From contig RIAZ01000001.1 in the NCBI GenBank assembly GCA_003762615.1, positions 248,001 to 312,000 on the forward strand: 64,000 nucleotides of DNA, in the 5' to 3' direction. Of the stretch, positions 55,001 to 60,254 are shown in pieces (position 1 is the stretch's first letter; the number at the start of each line of letters is the position of its first letter). Below the pieces are notes generated by a model. The model was not told the DNA's origin and did no database searches. It was given only the letters and a program-made list of their open reading frames with translations. The translations under genes were made by a program, and so were the position numbers. The DNA is from Muribaculaceae bacterium Isolate-037 (Harlan) (GTDB lineage: Bacteria > Bacteroidota > Bacteroidia > Bacteroidales > Muribaculaceae).

Positions 55001-57852
55001 GTGCGCTTGCCCGGCTCCTTGCGTATGGCTTTGTCGATGTCAACGCCTGTTTCCTGAGATATGCGCCCCCTGATTCCTGCCGGGCTTACCTCCGCTCCTG
55101 CATCCGTGTTGCGCTCTATGGCCTCGTCTATCATGTCGGCCAGATGTCGCTGTTCTTCGGTGACGTTTTCGTCGCCACGTCTGACGGCCTCATAGATGTT
55201 GAAGACGGTCTGGGGGTCGGCTCCGGGAGAAACGTCATTGATGGCGGCCGCCATGACGCGCTGCTCTGCCTCGGCATTGCGGTATTGCTCGCCTATGTCG
55301 ATGGTGTTGAGTTCAGTTTGGCGGTTGATGCGCTCAATCTCTCTGTCTGCCGCTTCCTTGTTTGAGAATTTACGGGAGGTAACGATGCCACCCTGTTGGT
55401 TGATGGAAGAGACGTATATGGTTCCGTCCTCGCCCTCATCCATTGACCAGCCGGTGACGGTTGACATGGGGAGCATACGGCCAGTCAGGATATAATATGC
55501 TTTGGCTCTTGTGGCCTCGCTCACGCTCTCGTCCTCCATAAGACGCTCCATTGCTGAATAACCGTCGAATGTAGGGTTTCCGGTCTCGTCAAGTGTCGGC
55601 TCGTAGTCCACAGCCCTTGAAAGGCCGGTGATGCCTGTGTAGTCTCCTTCTAACTTCTGCGCTGCTGCGGTCTTTCTTGACTTGTGTTCGGGGTCGTAAG
55701 CGAAGAGATTAGAGAGGTCACCGTAGCCTTTTCTCTTCAGTTCCTCGCGCTCTTCCTTACTCATGGCAATGTCAGAAGGTGACTGATCCAGACGCTCACG
55801 GAGACGCTCTGCGAAGCTCTTGTTGTTGTGTATGCGCTCATCACGCGACAACGGACGGTCGCCGGTGGGCTGTATCGGGCGAAGGCTGCGTATCATGGCC
55901 GGTGCGGTCTTGATTGCGTGGCTCAGCTTGAAACCTGCCATCATCGCCATGTTGTCAGTCCACACGTCGAATGCGTCCTGATCTCCGCTTATCCATTCAG
56001 GAATTGAGAACACTGTACCCTCGGCCAACGTCGAGGCCAACACCTCGGTGCCTCGCATGGCTGCCTTCCCGGCGGTTGAGGTGGTAGCCTTGACCGCTTT
56101 GTCCGCTACATTGCCGATAAGGGGAGAGACAACGCCTGTGGCCGCTCCCATGCCTATGCCATGCACACCGCTGTTGAGGACAGAGCCGAAAGAGAAGCCT
56201 TCCATTTCCACTGTCTCCGGATTCATGTAGCCTCCCTGATACAACTGGCGTTCCGCGTCCTTCACGGCCTCGAATGTGCCGAAGTTGGCACCTCCGGCGG
56301 CCATGCCTCCTATGATGCGTCCTGCAAGGGTGGTGGCGGCATATCGTTCGGCCACGTCTCCCAGTGCCTTCTTCGCCATCACCTTGCCTGCGGCTCTTGT
56401 GGCGTTCTTGAAGGCGATGTTTCCTGCCCAACCGCCTAAGTAGGTGGTAGGGTCTATCGCCATACCTGCTATCATGCCGGCAATGTCGAGGCCTCTATGC
56501 TCCGCGCCGTACCTCTCCATTGCGTCAAGCTCTGCGTATGCCTGACCGTAAGGGTTGATAGTGCCTGACAATACAACGGATGCCGGATTAAGCTCCAGCA
56601 TCTTGCGGACGAAAAACTCACTCTTGCTCTGTGGCCCGTTGCGCTTGACGTATTCCTCATGCACCTGTCCGTACACAACGGATTTGGCCGCGTCCGTCGC
56701 TGCCTGTTCTATCGTCTTGCCGTGAGTGTCCTCCGGATGCTGAGTGAAGTAGTCGGTATATGAGGCTATGAGGTCACGCCTGTATGCGGAGGGAAGGGAA
56801 TTGTAGGCGTTCTCTGCTATCAGGCTGAGGTCTCCGATTCCTGCCTGTTTCCGCGAGGCGGCATGGCCGAGTGCGGCATTGACACCTCCAATCATATTCA
56901 GGGGATTGCTCGTGTAGGCCTCCTGCTCCTTGTCGCTTCGCTCGTCGTCGGCCTGTACTGCGGCGGCTACGGCCTTCCGGATCGGTGCCTCGTAATCGAG
57001 CTGCGCCTGACGCTGCACGTCCTCCTTCTTCGACGGGTCGAGCCCGTTTTCTTTCATGCGGCCTACAAACTGATTCATCAACCGAAAGCGACGTGCGCCA
57101 TATTCGGCTTTGTCTGCCTCCATGAAGTCAGTGGTAAGACTGCCGTCGGGCAGGAGCCACTGGGTTTTACGCTGTCCGTTTACCTCAACGACACCATAAG
57201 GCACCGGACCCTGACCGGAAAGAAGAGGTTTCGCCTGTTCGCCGGTATCTCCCTGACCGTTTCCAGAAGGTGATGCCGACATGTCAGGGGTCAATCCCAT
57301 TACCTGTGTGGGAGTACCGGCGAGTTGTGCCTGAAACTTCGCCGCTTTAAGTTTCCTTCGGCCTTCAGGGGTATTGCGCTCCGCCACTCGCCGGGCTTGC
57401 TCAATCCTTGCCCTTGACCTCGCATTGAAATCCGACATCATGGAGTTGAGGTTGTATGACATCCTGATTTTCTCCTGCTCTGTCGGTTGCCATGTCGGCT
57501 GTGGAGCCGGTGCCGGAGTTGATACAGGCTGTTGCGCGGTCCGCTGTGGAGCGGACGCTGTTTTAGGCTGTGGGGCGGTCTGGGGCTGTGCCTGCTTCCC
57601 CTGCTGAGGATTGGAGACAGGTGTCGTGTGTTCAGTAATGAACGGGTGCAGTCCTTGTGAAACAGCATTATCAAAATGAATGAGTGGAATATCATAATCC
57701 GCACCTTCTTTGTCACGCATCCTGACTGTAGCGTCTTTATATGAATCAGCATAAGCGCCAATACCATACTTTTTGATATTCTCTTGGCTTACTTCATGAG
57801 TCTTGCCATCTGAGGTGGTAATGCTATATGTTCTTTTATTTGCCATTGCCAA
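37084..57852 (-). CDS. Giant polyvalent ejection protein (6,922 aa)
   Basis: One open frame of 20.8 kb, a third of the phage. From N to C (approximate residues): head domain 1-85; Gly-rich hydrophobic region 440-620; ParB/DdrB-like domain 1500-1800 (VLSGNNRTMSGD near 1570); nucleotidyltransferase-like GSRNRGDARLDSDLDI near 2150; InPase-like domain 2250-2370; zinc ribbon CPVCGK/CPQCGTD 2404-2428; PBECR-type RNase-toxin-like domain 2505-2615; adenine methylase 3440-3800 (EGSAGIGN 3546, NVPF 3612); SF2 helicase 4240-4850 (GTGKT, DEAH, QRMGRLLRQG); zincin-like HEAVGHHG near 5495; hydrophobic segments near 6340 and 6590. The methylase-helicase pair resembles P1 DarB, which is injected and protects DNA from restriction. 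It follows two internal-protein genes. Confidence 0.85.
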   Translation of the reverse strand: MAMANKRTYSITTSDGKTHEVSQENIKKYGIGAYADSYKDATVRMRDKEGADYDIPLIHFDNAVSQGLHPFITEHTTPVSNPQQGKQAQPQTAPQPKTASAPQRTAQQPVSTPAPAPQPTWQPTEQEKIRMSYNLNSMMSDFNARSRARIEQARRVAERNTPEGRRKLKAAKFQAQLAGTPTQVMGLTPDMSASPSGNGQGDTGEQAKPLLSGQGPVPYGVVEVNGQRKTQWLLPDGSLTTDFMEADKAEYGARRFRLMNQFVGRMKENGLDPSKKEDVQRQAQLDYEAPIRKAVAAAVQADDERSDKEQEAYTSNPLNMIGGVNAALGHAASRKQAGIGDLSLIAENAYNSLPSAYRRDLIASYTDYFTQHPEDTHGKTIEQAATDAAKSVVYGQVHEEYVKRNGPQSKSEFFVRKMLELNPASVVLSGTINPYGQAYAELDAMERYGAEHRGLDIAGMIAGMAIDPTTYLGGWAGNIAFKNATRAAGKVMAKKALGDVAERYAATTLAGRIIGGMAAGGANFGTFEAVKDAERQLYQGGYMNPETVEMEGFSFGSVLNSGVHGIGMGAATGVVSPLIGNVADKAVKATTSTAGKAAMRGTEVLASTLAEGTVFSIPEWISGDQDAFDVWTDNMAMMAGFKLSHAIKTAPAMIRSLRPIQPTGDRPLSRDERIHNNKSFAERLRERLDQSPSDIAMSKEEREELKRKGYGDLSNLFAYDPEHKSRKTAAAQKLEGDYTGITGLSRAVDYEPTLDETGNPTFDGYSAMERLMEDESVSEATRAKAYYILTGRMLPMSTVTGWSMDEGEDGTIYVSSINQQGGIVTSRKFSNKEAADREIERINRQTELNTIDIGEQYRNAEAEQRVMAAAINDVSPGADPQTVFNIYEAVRRGDENVTEEQRHLADMIDEAIERNTDAGAEVSPAGIRGRISQETGVDIDKAIRKEPGKRTQDEKDAVNRYVRELFPEQETYEPTPEESEADRIYEDSRLLYGRFEQGDPEAQSEIDAISLRMTEAHQLCEEAFGDEAEVYMAEIKENPWGIVNDPNLTPDQKDAVLYYINAKASLDGVLDASNEAAADKRQKVQGEVAHRTHKERGVIVPATMKADDKPVYIIKGDVAMFPDGSGVDVSDSSNDVIILDESGEYKFTSPDQIMSVGEAIDPQIEIQSAYEAIDREQEAIINAATEGVPESDEIVLNSGENEEIAPETAEETLESVPNVQEYDRGYEEGTQIATTLDDNILNAAIDDLRGRDFLSDEWRGRLEAYEYEQQRRATEGSQAVPENIPKEGNNAGENIPDNAPEEEKAPSALERIPVDEQTGDPILTHESVDADTAWEAATEFFGTPEDALTYVQAEIGNAKTAITTAEKTVGKVNPTGGMTKYRNDLKAARDRVEAAKTTLAKWQAIEEAQKRRKAEEAAAKAAETAARNAQLHDEAVARFEEEQRIKAEKHAEQERIGTHAVNPKIKEKWDASPKVDGHPDVITLPDGSTLTGHYVMTEAGAASASHDVNNAFEPTEGFPIDKHGQSVNDRDYKRDRDAQQIVHNMADAYDSRAMQTPVIVSKDGIVLSGNNRTMSGDMAATQGTDGAYLEYLSKYGRKYGLTPEQVQGMKHPRVVFVPDEDLPYDANTFSRFNAQEMKSQSKPEAAIKLGKIVDDATFNRIVADLNKYDRLSDFYADQEAAARTLGELVAAGAVNDKQLPELRTGTALSAAGKELIENTLIGKIFQAEPDAVRMIIPMPTLRQAVILGLNEIANNRTLAEKGYDLSKELSDAVDLVFRAKTASPDIYKDGMPVSPFGRMQGLFDDEYGESRVTDATTLILADLFNSTKPSDVRKVLAMYNKSAGEAAAGMVDIFSETGNPDTKEEILTKVNEHFRNATPKEQQALVDAAIEQRKRDAEATAEQAGRIETGDETQPPVERSEEPEPAAADKPAAVEQPETPLSEEEARKKIEINKRIFKKENPDEASLRTALENSIAEWEGRYQPGDEERYKFSYCKYLAAKEMFAELPPAEPEKELTPDEEALTARIEVTENDWEEGDSKNPTYKREIIIDGKHSVTQVDAPDKKGNYKGSVFEYEGKTFSYLGEVTSYIDSHPTSGEEPMQDVATEEKPIAGLEGYTHQEVKDIVRREVEQIFSDADIDAEIVGMEIHGSRNRGDARLDSDLDIVLEYKGDVKEYAMFNAINETPIEIEGIEVDVNPIRAEETGTLSDYMKKSRSYDEEKIREAAASAPSLGERIAEAEATVNTEPTEAQKESGNYRKGHVQVGTFDVTIENPKGSKRSGTDADGKPWETTMTHTYGYIKGTKGVDGDHIDVYLSSDIDDWDGRKVFVVDQYNPDGTFDEHKVMLGFNDRDEAYSAYLSNYEKGWEDGRRLDCTEVNLEDFEKWIESSKRKTKAFAEYKRVRTTCPVCGKAHIPDYKSNDVTCPQCGTDLSVFRQIDQLTDDEAAELSDKFKGEDKQGNPIDHMGRLIIEDVMTIDEVSDGDFTNPTRTVGLPELPGKVSDAIGAEGRKPIIKKNIFVKNRDSHKDLTPEDGRKILKEVLYNPDLYGQNQKVKRPYNWILVHLAEKNSSVILEVNPTKDHLEIVNWHYLNGRQLEQKKRQAEREGGRILTLQESNAAGDASQGLSSGGKDNALLSDKQGKGAESSDGYTITPTTYTNKKGKTSDVWLVKFGRDLSKEEKAALDTYIREPLAEGRKTPRGWYDRKEGGYMMRSEEAAKGLAGMLGNDEAVADAQPLSAKDYKDATGKPERTSEVPKPIPMNHVDVEGLFNDLSTKGETKLSDHSAPVKPESTPAKPKQKPRLVRDEEMRNLENELRDLLGIDDSEGDRGDLFRNPEDYTTAEKIKIISVGTTYAFKYFDQGIIEFPDFAALMVRSLGEKIRPWIKSFYNGAQSAPGYDHLPFTPADEVKAFDIMNFDKAEKDTDPMRTAQGVVAESRAEAAADEARKEITEQRNQKRKERDEQTTADTAALAKEAEAVASEAETTADSAKDERAVATASGKVDKTLDKISKQLAILGYFERKGKDPVAVAERKAAEAGADLAARLVEELGLNLTELPKGVYVASADFGDNGGYVRINLPVRKGYEPLRIDIRFVRTENGSLRLAELMTTLKRGDEHSYIIGEDHKVWLVAPRYGELLDTIRDQMRRYLPKEKPVEDLMQKWADMAERGESPYTITPEVEAHLAEQRDADEGSADDVWKLEGVSHNGYKRGDEVMWDRYGNGKWEKVKIEDFDADGSPIFESVKGIMSEKGDWSRVKPADGVFGEAKRVANEAKEKRGLAKVNHSPDSSPAYKPVAGHEKAVDAHAGGKVRKSRKKDISLKAEEPISGLFADLFDETVNINEQEKTDIQSRPGTSGRGEGHEPRQDEPVGTSQRNEDGGTDGRGMAGRGGGDTEPDAGRGRSVSTVSTEHAVKPAKRDEPLTRLPQKQRRNRHNHVIKRGSEIAPVSVDARIKANIEAIETMKRLASTGADATAEDMAKMRAFSGWGGLGKAFSDWDISRRLRQLVGEQAFSEDAQMSRNSAYFTPGYVVDAMWDVARSLGFRGGNVLEGSAGIGNIIGLMPPELSDRSAIQAVEKDTTTGTMLSLLYPDAKVDVQGFEETRIQNGSIDLAITNVPFVPGLRVKDTTGDADLSKRFKDIHNFCIAKNVRKLRDGGIGIFITTKGTLDSMGGLYNWLTNEGNSDIVGLFRLHNETFGDTDATSDIIVVRKRVNGQKSEHAIDASSTTGVRTAEYNDGKKTVTRSLSYNRYFVEHPEHMAGEMKFGFETGNTYRPTSVALHPAKGKDQGRMLKAWVKEMGKKTFEEPETITEPTNHRKEYVPTYDQAGVEVKTGTMQVDSKGRVCVNYDGTLRPLMSKLDNKNPKGEEERIAQFNKNKVKGRTRPQVISDYNEIKKALTELLDYQKNNEGDEGLQSYLDNLNRAYDKFVGYYGNLHRNTSISWLKNDVDYPTVLALETYREEGIDHTPVFGKADIFRGRVMARMEQPKPQNITDGVILSIRQSGNLNMEYIAEALGRPVGEVKKEIVKQGLGYENPTTHVMEPAHLYLSGNVREKLKLAEANNENGLYDANITALRRIVPPTVPSHMIEFSIGSSWLNPELFNEYVKDRTDLNVKLSYAAGTWTMQTDVRFFPEKDKSFGVQSEICEKIIPGHELILAAMSNKTIRVTKTQKEGGVISDPKATQVCASKVDEIREDFRSWLRGRMQQDEALATEIENKYNDIFNNSAPIEIPDEYVPERFEGAATVVNGKPLKLRPHQSKAVVRGTMQSLMLAHEVGTGKTYTLITTAMEMRRLGTAKKPMIVVQNSTLGQFVASAKALYPDARILSLEDKDRNAQGRKDFYAKIRYNDWDMVVIPQSVLEKIDDHPDRKRKFIEDTIAEKLEVIDQLSGDRDNGRMVANMKKEVEKLRDNLVELHAKEEKKKKKDEKKEAIKKANAKIKAQELLERETDDNLNFDDLGIDAILVDEAHEYKHLGFATAMQRGVKGVDPSPSKKCQGLFLKVKAIQERSGGRNVVFATGTPISNTAAEIWTFMRYLMPKEEMEAYNIWYFDDFVRNFGSIQQMLEYDTSGTYKEVNRFAGYNNLPEMARLWAGIADTVKTDEAGEVKKHIPALEGGQPTDIHLPQTSALRSVLKYVRQRLKEFEEMTGQEKKENSHIPLTMYGIAKAAAVDARLVSASAPDDPHSKTNEAVRQTLRSLKETEKYNGTVAIFADNYQRKNKQTEKVEFNLFEDIKQKLIKSGVPEGQIWIMNSGMTAKKKEDIFARVNSGEIRVIMGTTPLLGVGVNIQERLHTLMHLDAPNRPMDYWQRMGRLLRQGNLHKEMNIPVRVLRFGVEDSLDVTAYQRLKTKGAIANAVMNSKSLLSNNLENRVLEEEGDEFGQITAELSGSEYAILQNQTEKELRKLIAKEEQHRQHQTYIHYKIPEYRRMAEASESKIARLDETIALLESLPAEKTISVNGRKYKGIDGMEEAFKADNKALGELIERAETLGTTTTHTVRFAIEGKLYGEINREIGQQMVNTMGDMAVYVNATVSIPGIATGYRLKSRWLKGDINEIFELLNPDKFRRFREDTVNDLAGYNRNIETLSKDKGKPFEHTARIAELRELLEEYTVKLQEDLAAKEKKYAEMDKGVADLEDIVFTSEDDEEEEESAKKEKGRELSRLVTEGNSLDFLDAQGHRSAYRYAQFVPGGLTKYGTGYVREGVRPPMTAIDSETQDWRAPMVFNEWEQSVEGMRKDNGKADLVQGNGRTTGNVAYNPYFHIRVHPLNDQFSAAYDRPELVVVEGDYPETELTSGYRAEGAKNAVGLTDWHAGSVNGQLSPGKKVQTVLSRYFKPRRIVPWSEVAERIMDHIAGEDVTFPLNVVPPRLRAELSKRGAKFHGISGSVSKDQRAHLEEVERELAAGNHDFGVEGGLLDSDIAEYNQRIDRLSSTDPNTMEGAVTLLSDKLNTPIRVISRKEAEAEGYRRKKGWYDRETGQITVVADNHRNVGDIADTAVHEAVGHHGLRQLFGTEEKLNNFLDEAYNISNDRIKAEIDRRTERMMDDEVDRLRETMRKEREERGENPDAEYYNDMAKARIEAEKQREQIRRDATEEYASDLGMKIGEEGFERMDAEELTFWGKLKGMLQKALDRLLAGLKLPKMRAWTDKEWSYVLWKSWRNLREGNRRSFFTEAEDIVRREKSNFGASESRLFRDSDMGLEETITKMKADAAAANGAGFTAKQDAMRAIGGNLSKLRQAMARQREYDITTVKSMTDLSKILLDAGLLDDLSKYETKRILSAIKDAVGREDTSKQVERLMDIMVDNQLRMGANYFGKLLSVKGSRIDARGIEVQGELDPDGQKIAQVVRKAMTLPKETKDANGILQPGCIAYQILEARNRMVSNDHAIADEAALEYAGLQIAHQYAEEIRESKNEEKELRKSIDDYKAERNAEAEDSKKSIEEARVHKDAGHMTEQDFNLLVHDIEDEERARWAAFKQYAEATKDAIRQNKIERAEAYRSLTEQLGGVLGESVERAKQWREAEKQRVEEIHHNANSDMKGRATNEHHKADRLQKFVNNGILRFLLAPLGTFDQMLRMFGSKSVRGEGYLWNRYMRGWVDCTEKEYTGYQEALKTLDKKVSEVFGKDMKWGDLFAMERRMPKASVRFWDGGEMRDHELTQGNLLYIYMTDKMTDGRMKLRRMGITEDDVERIKNFVDPRFLQLADWMQEEYLTEKRNDYNEVHKRMFGTSMAAIENYFPLKILANARVENVDVADDTGEIGLPATSTGSIIKRKRNNLALDVTGADAFSVILDHIQQMERWAAFAEYNRDLNTLLSYKRFRNQVMNMTSAYGAGKTLWTNFRNVAAMAAGAYRPPIAPLDKAAVNVAKGVTAAKVSLRVFTALKQFLSMPAYVSDSNPIHLAANIANPYKAWKWSMENLPLFEKRWKSRMAGDPRLLKSDMDWKMWRSRIVEIAGRVGMSPNAFVDALTVSIGARSMYQTKLAKYKRQGYTPEQARRRALQDATILFNQTQQSSEGAFLSTMQVDRSWLSVLFTVFRNSSMSYTRQLYDAMRNIGHRLRPGYKGMSLEFMAKQMRRDGIDPDKADENAKQEYRRGLIRDIVRIGIFGYALQLAWNLGAYLPYLIFGKNADEKDKMWDDVLSHSMFGSVEGLTGGDAISAALNQMHKGEMSLRGVAKDMPAVSDLEAIYDKFGRDNTEAMNDVINLCVQSGFGFNPQTLTDVVVAIIDWSDGDMWTAREITLLVARILNCPQSQLDEIYFDEIGMSGEEIAEIPRDKIPEVIAERYAEYKLHRNAPLTGWAYDDEGRKKAMEKSRKKAKKAMKERMTSSLATERTRELLDSFDEVSEKEKELNRLKKTDRPTYREGMKELRESTNMIRHNRVKRYNHDIKRLTEKWLNAQTPQEADSIARAMLNARERLLIDVDIIEAQ
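47619..47834 (-). CDS. Gene-like overlapping frame inside the giant gene
   Basis: A 71-aa frame on the same strand as the giant gene, shifted in phase, with ATG at 47832-47834. It reads as an ordinary folded helical protein (MSKRKLTYNLAPALPGEERD, MEELTEEEWLDVAEAI, DEAVQYLRYLQNM). The giant frame over the same bases (about residues 3340-3412) is Gly/Arg/Asp/Thr low complexity. It lies exactly at the junction before the methylase domain. It may be a real overlapping gene, or a former spacer gene overprinted when two polyvalent genes fused. Confidence 0.5.
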   Translation of the reverse strand: MSKRKLTYNLAPALPGEERDTNLDRMNRWERANGMKMEELTEEEWLDVAEAILSLTRDEAVQYLRYLQNMP

Positions 57853-58839
57853 TTAGTTTAATGGTGGAGGCGTAGGAGAGGAATTTCCTCGTTTATAGTT
57901 GCCTGGATTGAAAGAGTTGGTCTTAGGGTATATCTTTTTTTGAGTGGTTGTTTTAACACCATTCAAATCTTCGGTCACTTTAGTTTCTGTAGAGGCATCA
58001 TCTCCCCATCGCGTAGGGTCGTAAGTCCCTTGCCTTCTCTCATAGTCTATTGCTGCTTGTCGTGTACGGAATGGCTCATATTTACCACTTTTGCCGAGTC
58101 CGAAAAACTCTTCCTTATTCCCACGCTGATGTTCCTTTGCCGATTCTCTTGAATTTTCTGCTGAGGCATATGAGGCGGTAGCTGCTGCCTTACGCTGACC
58201 TATGCCGGCTTCCTTGTATTTATTTTCCAGTTCAAGTTCTTTCGGTTTGTTTTCGCTCTCCAGACGGGAAGATTCTGCTTCATATCCTGCTTTATCAGCC
58301 TTGCCTTTCTGTTCTCGCTGTTTGTCGGGCTGTAAGAGTGCTTGCCAACTGTGCGCCTCTGCATCGCGCTCGGCCTTCTCACGAGCAAGTTTCTGTGCCT
58401 CCTGCTGCGTTCTCATGTCGCGTATGGTCTTGGCCTTTGCGTTCTGTGCATCACCCAGACGTAGCATATAATTGTTGTAGCGGTCTGCGTCGGCCTGTCT
58501 CTCGGCCTTTAGAGCCTCTATGCGCTCGTTGACCTTCCCCAGATGGGAGGATTGGGGATTATAGGCATTGGGGGCGTATTGGGTCGTAAAGAAGAGATTG
58601 GAGAGTGCTGACAGGCCATCGACGGTTGCGGCGATTACCTTCTTGGACTTCTCCATTCTCTCACGCTTTTTCTTCTGCTCCGGGGTCTCCTGATTCACTG
58701 CGGCTACTGCCGCTTTGAGTGCGGCAATCTGCTCGTCGTAGCCCATTACGGCCTCCTGCTCCGACATGGGGGAGGTCGTGGACTCCTGAGACGTTGCAGG
58801 TGCTTCCGGGGTCTGCTCGTTGATCTCGTCGTTTGTCAT
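57853..58839 (-). CDS. Putative internal (ejection) virion protein, coiled-coil
   Basis: A 328-aa charged helical protein with an acidic N-terminus, a long Ala/Glu/Lys/Arg coiled coil at about residues 100-250 (TIRDMRTQQEAQKLAREKAE), and a Ser/Pro-rich end. It abuts the giant gene with no gap and follows a small Gly/Ala-rich protein. This order and composition resemble the gp14-gp15-gp16 ejection set of T7-like phages. Role inferred from position. Confidence 0.55.
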   Translation of the reverse strand: MTNDEINEQTPEAPATSQESTTSPMSEQEAVMGYDEQIAALKAAVAAVNQETPEQKKKRERMEKSKKVIAATVDGLSALSNLFFTTQYAPNAYNPQSSHLGKVNERIEALKAERQADADRYNNYMLRLGDAQNAKAKTIRDMRTQQEAQKLAREKAERDAEAHSWQALLQPDKQREQKGKADKAGYEAESSRLESENKPKELELENKYKEAGIGQRKAAATASYASAENSRESAKEHQRGNKEEFFGLGKSGKYEPFRTRQAAIDYERRQGTYDPTRWGDDASTETKVTEDLNGVKTTTQKKIYPKTNSFNPGNYKRGNSSPTPPPLN

Positions 58840-58851
58840 AAGCGTATGGTG

Positions 58852-59349
58852 TTAGAATGCACCGGCGATATTTCCGGCGGCTGAGGCTACACCCTGCACG
58901 GCCTGAGAAATAGCCTGTGCCTTGTTTACCTCCATGTTGTTCAGTGCCTCATTGAGTTGTGCGTCGCGCTGCTGATACTGCTGCTCGATTGAGTCCTTCC
59001 TGCGCTCGGCGTTGACCGCGATGTTGGTGGTCGCCTCTGCCAGTGCCTGTGCGTTGGCCGCTTTCGTGGCGGCAACGCTCTCTTCCGTGCCTCCCATAAC
59101 TGCCTGTGCTCCGGCAGCGGCTCGGTTGCGCGACTTGATAGCCTCTTCGGTCTTTGAAAGTATGGCCTGTGCGTCGGCACGTTGTGTCGCGTCCTCGTTA
59201 TATCGTTGGTCGTACCAATCCTGATTGTTGCGTTTCTGCTCCTGCAAGTTGTTTTTGACATTCTTCATAGCTTTGCTGGCAGAGATTCCGCCGAAGATCG
59301 ACCCGGCAATGCCCGCCGCGCCTCCTATGATGCCTCCGATAAGTCCCAT
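58852..59349 (-). CDS. Putative small internal (ejection) virion protein
   Basis: A 165-aa protein when started at the ATG at 59347-59349; the longer frame uses a TTG. The N-terminus is a Gly-zipper hydrophobic segment (MGLIGGIIGGAAGIAGSIFG) of the kind that inserts in membranes. An Ala/Gln/Glu-rich coiled coil follows, with a second Gly/Ala segment at the end (AVQGVASAAGNIAGAF). This matches T7 gp14-type proteins that form an outer-membrane channel for genome entry. First gene of the leftward operon. Confidence 0.6.
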   Translation of the reverse strand: MGLIGGIIGGAAGIAGSIFGGISASKAMKNVKNNLQEQKRNNQDWYDQRYNEDATQRADAQAILSKTEEAIKSRNRAAAGAQAVMGGTEESVAATKAANAQALAEATTNIAVNAERRKDSIEQQYQQRDAQLNEALNNMEVNKAQAISQAVQGVASAAGNIAGAF

Positions 59350-59407
59350 ATTAGCTGATTTTATAAGGTATTGCAATACTTAAAATTCACGCGCTAAGTT
59401 AATGCAC

Positions 59408-59415
59408 TACCTTTG
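59408..59415 (+). promoter_or_regulatory. Promoter of small terminase-like gene
   Basis: TACCTTTG matches the Bacteroidales -7 element, with TTC 19 bp upstream as a weak -33 element. The predicted start is near 59422, about 44 nt before the ATG at 59466. Confidence 0.6.
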
Positions 59416-59465
59416 CATCTCAGTTTTAACCGTTGCGTCACGCGCACAAAATATATTTCAGGCTT

Positions 59466-59900
59466 ATGGCAAAAGGATATAAGACAGGCGGGCGACAAAA
59501 AGGCACGCCCAACAAAAGCAACCCGATAAAAGGCATACTTATTAACCACTCCGCAGAATACTTCTCCAAGCGACTGCAAACAGATGCAATCAGCGGTGGC
59601 GCACGCGAGATCCAGCGTGCCAGACTCGTGCAGGAAACAGACGGGACAATCAGAAAAGTAATTGACACAGTCCCTCTCACCGATAGCAACGGCTTTCCTC
59701 TCAATCTGTCAGACTTTGAGGCCGACATGCTTGCACTCGACCCTGCGGAGCGTATGTCCGCAGAACTTAAGATACTCGAGTTCCACACGCCGCGCATGAA
59801 ATCCCAGGATATAAACATGGAGGTCAACATGGGACCGCGAACAATAGAAGACACATTGAAGGCTCTCTGCGGATGTGGAGAAGAAGACGAGGACGAATAA
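59466..59900 (+). CDS. Small terminase-like DNA-binding protein
   Basis: A 144-aa protein started at the ATG at 59466 instead of the upstream TTG. The N-terminus, MAKGYKTGGRQKGTPNKSNP, is the GRxxGTPNK motif seen at the start of many phage small-terminase or packaging-associated proteins. A helical middle and the segment MLALDPAERMSAELKILEF follow, with an acidic tail (CGEEDEDE). It has its own promoter and terminator and is divergent from the ejection operon. It is distant from the large terminase, so the role is tentative. Confidence 0.55.
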   Translation: MAKGYKTGGRQKGTPNKSNPIKGILINHSAEYFSKRLQTDAISGGAREIQRARLVQETDGTIRKVIDTVPLTDSNGFPLNLSDFEADMLALDPAERMSAELKILEFHTPRMKSQDINMEVNMGPRTIEDTLKALCGCGEEDEDE

Positions 59901-59963
59901 AGGGGCTTGTCTATTTATCTACTTTAGAAGCGTACAACCTGATATTTCGTACATAAATCTGTA

Positions 59964-59996
59964 AGGTGTGGCCGTCCGTGATGGATAGTCACACCT
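59964..59996 (+). terminator. Terminator of small terminase-like gene
   Basis: A 7-bp hairpin, AGGTGTG (59964-59970) with CACACCT (59990-59996), is followed by GATTTTATAA. It lies 64 bp beyond the stop codon. Confidence 0.5.
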
Positions 59997-60001
59997 GATT
60001 T

Positions 60002-60106
60002 TATAAACCGACACATACACCTCGGTTTCTCAATTCACCGTCATTTTATAAACCGAAACGAAACCAAAACACAACCTAATATAAACCGACACATGTACCT
60101 CGGTTT
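60002..60106. repeat. Two 27-bp repeats containing AAACCGA/TCGGTTT inverted arms
   Basis: TATAAACCGACACAT and its continuation to CTCGGTTT occur at 60002-60028 and 60080-60106 with two mismatches, 78 bp apart. Each copy holds the inverted arms AAACCGA and TCGGTTT. Related half-copies lie at 60047-60060 and 60125-60141. They could be protein-binding sites for packaging, replication or integration. Confidence 0.6.
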
Positions 60107-60144
60107 TTGAATTACACATTATTTAAAAACCAAAACGAAAGCTT

Positions 60145-60254
60145 CGCGCGTGCGCGTGATGGAAATTCTCACGCACGCGCGCGGTAGGAAATTCTATATG
60201 GATTAGGATTAGGATTAGGATTAGGAAGAAAATATCTATTCAAAGATATTTTCT
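60145..60254. repeat. GC hairpin, GGATTA tandem repeat and AT inverted repeat
   Basis: Three signals sit together in a non-coding stretch. A GC-rich hairpin of alternating CG/TG runs at 60145-60183, with arms matching except for a 2-nt bulge. Four tandem GGATTA units are at 60200-60225. A perfect 11-bp inverted repeat, AGAAAATATCT (60227-60237) with AGATATTTTCT (60244-60254), has a 6-nt loop. With the upstream repeats they fill the 540-bp gap 59901-60441, in which I see no convincing gene. Confidence 0.65.

Noticed and set aside
60200..60225. GGATTA tandem units considered as a CRISPR-like or telomere-like array
   Set aside because: Only four contiguous hexamers without spacers; treated as a simple repeat.
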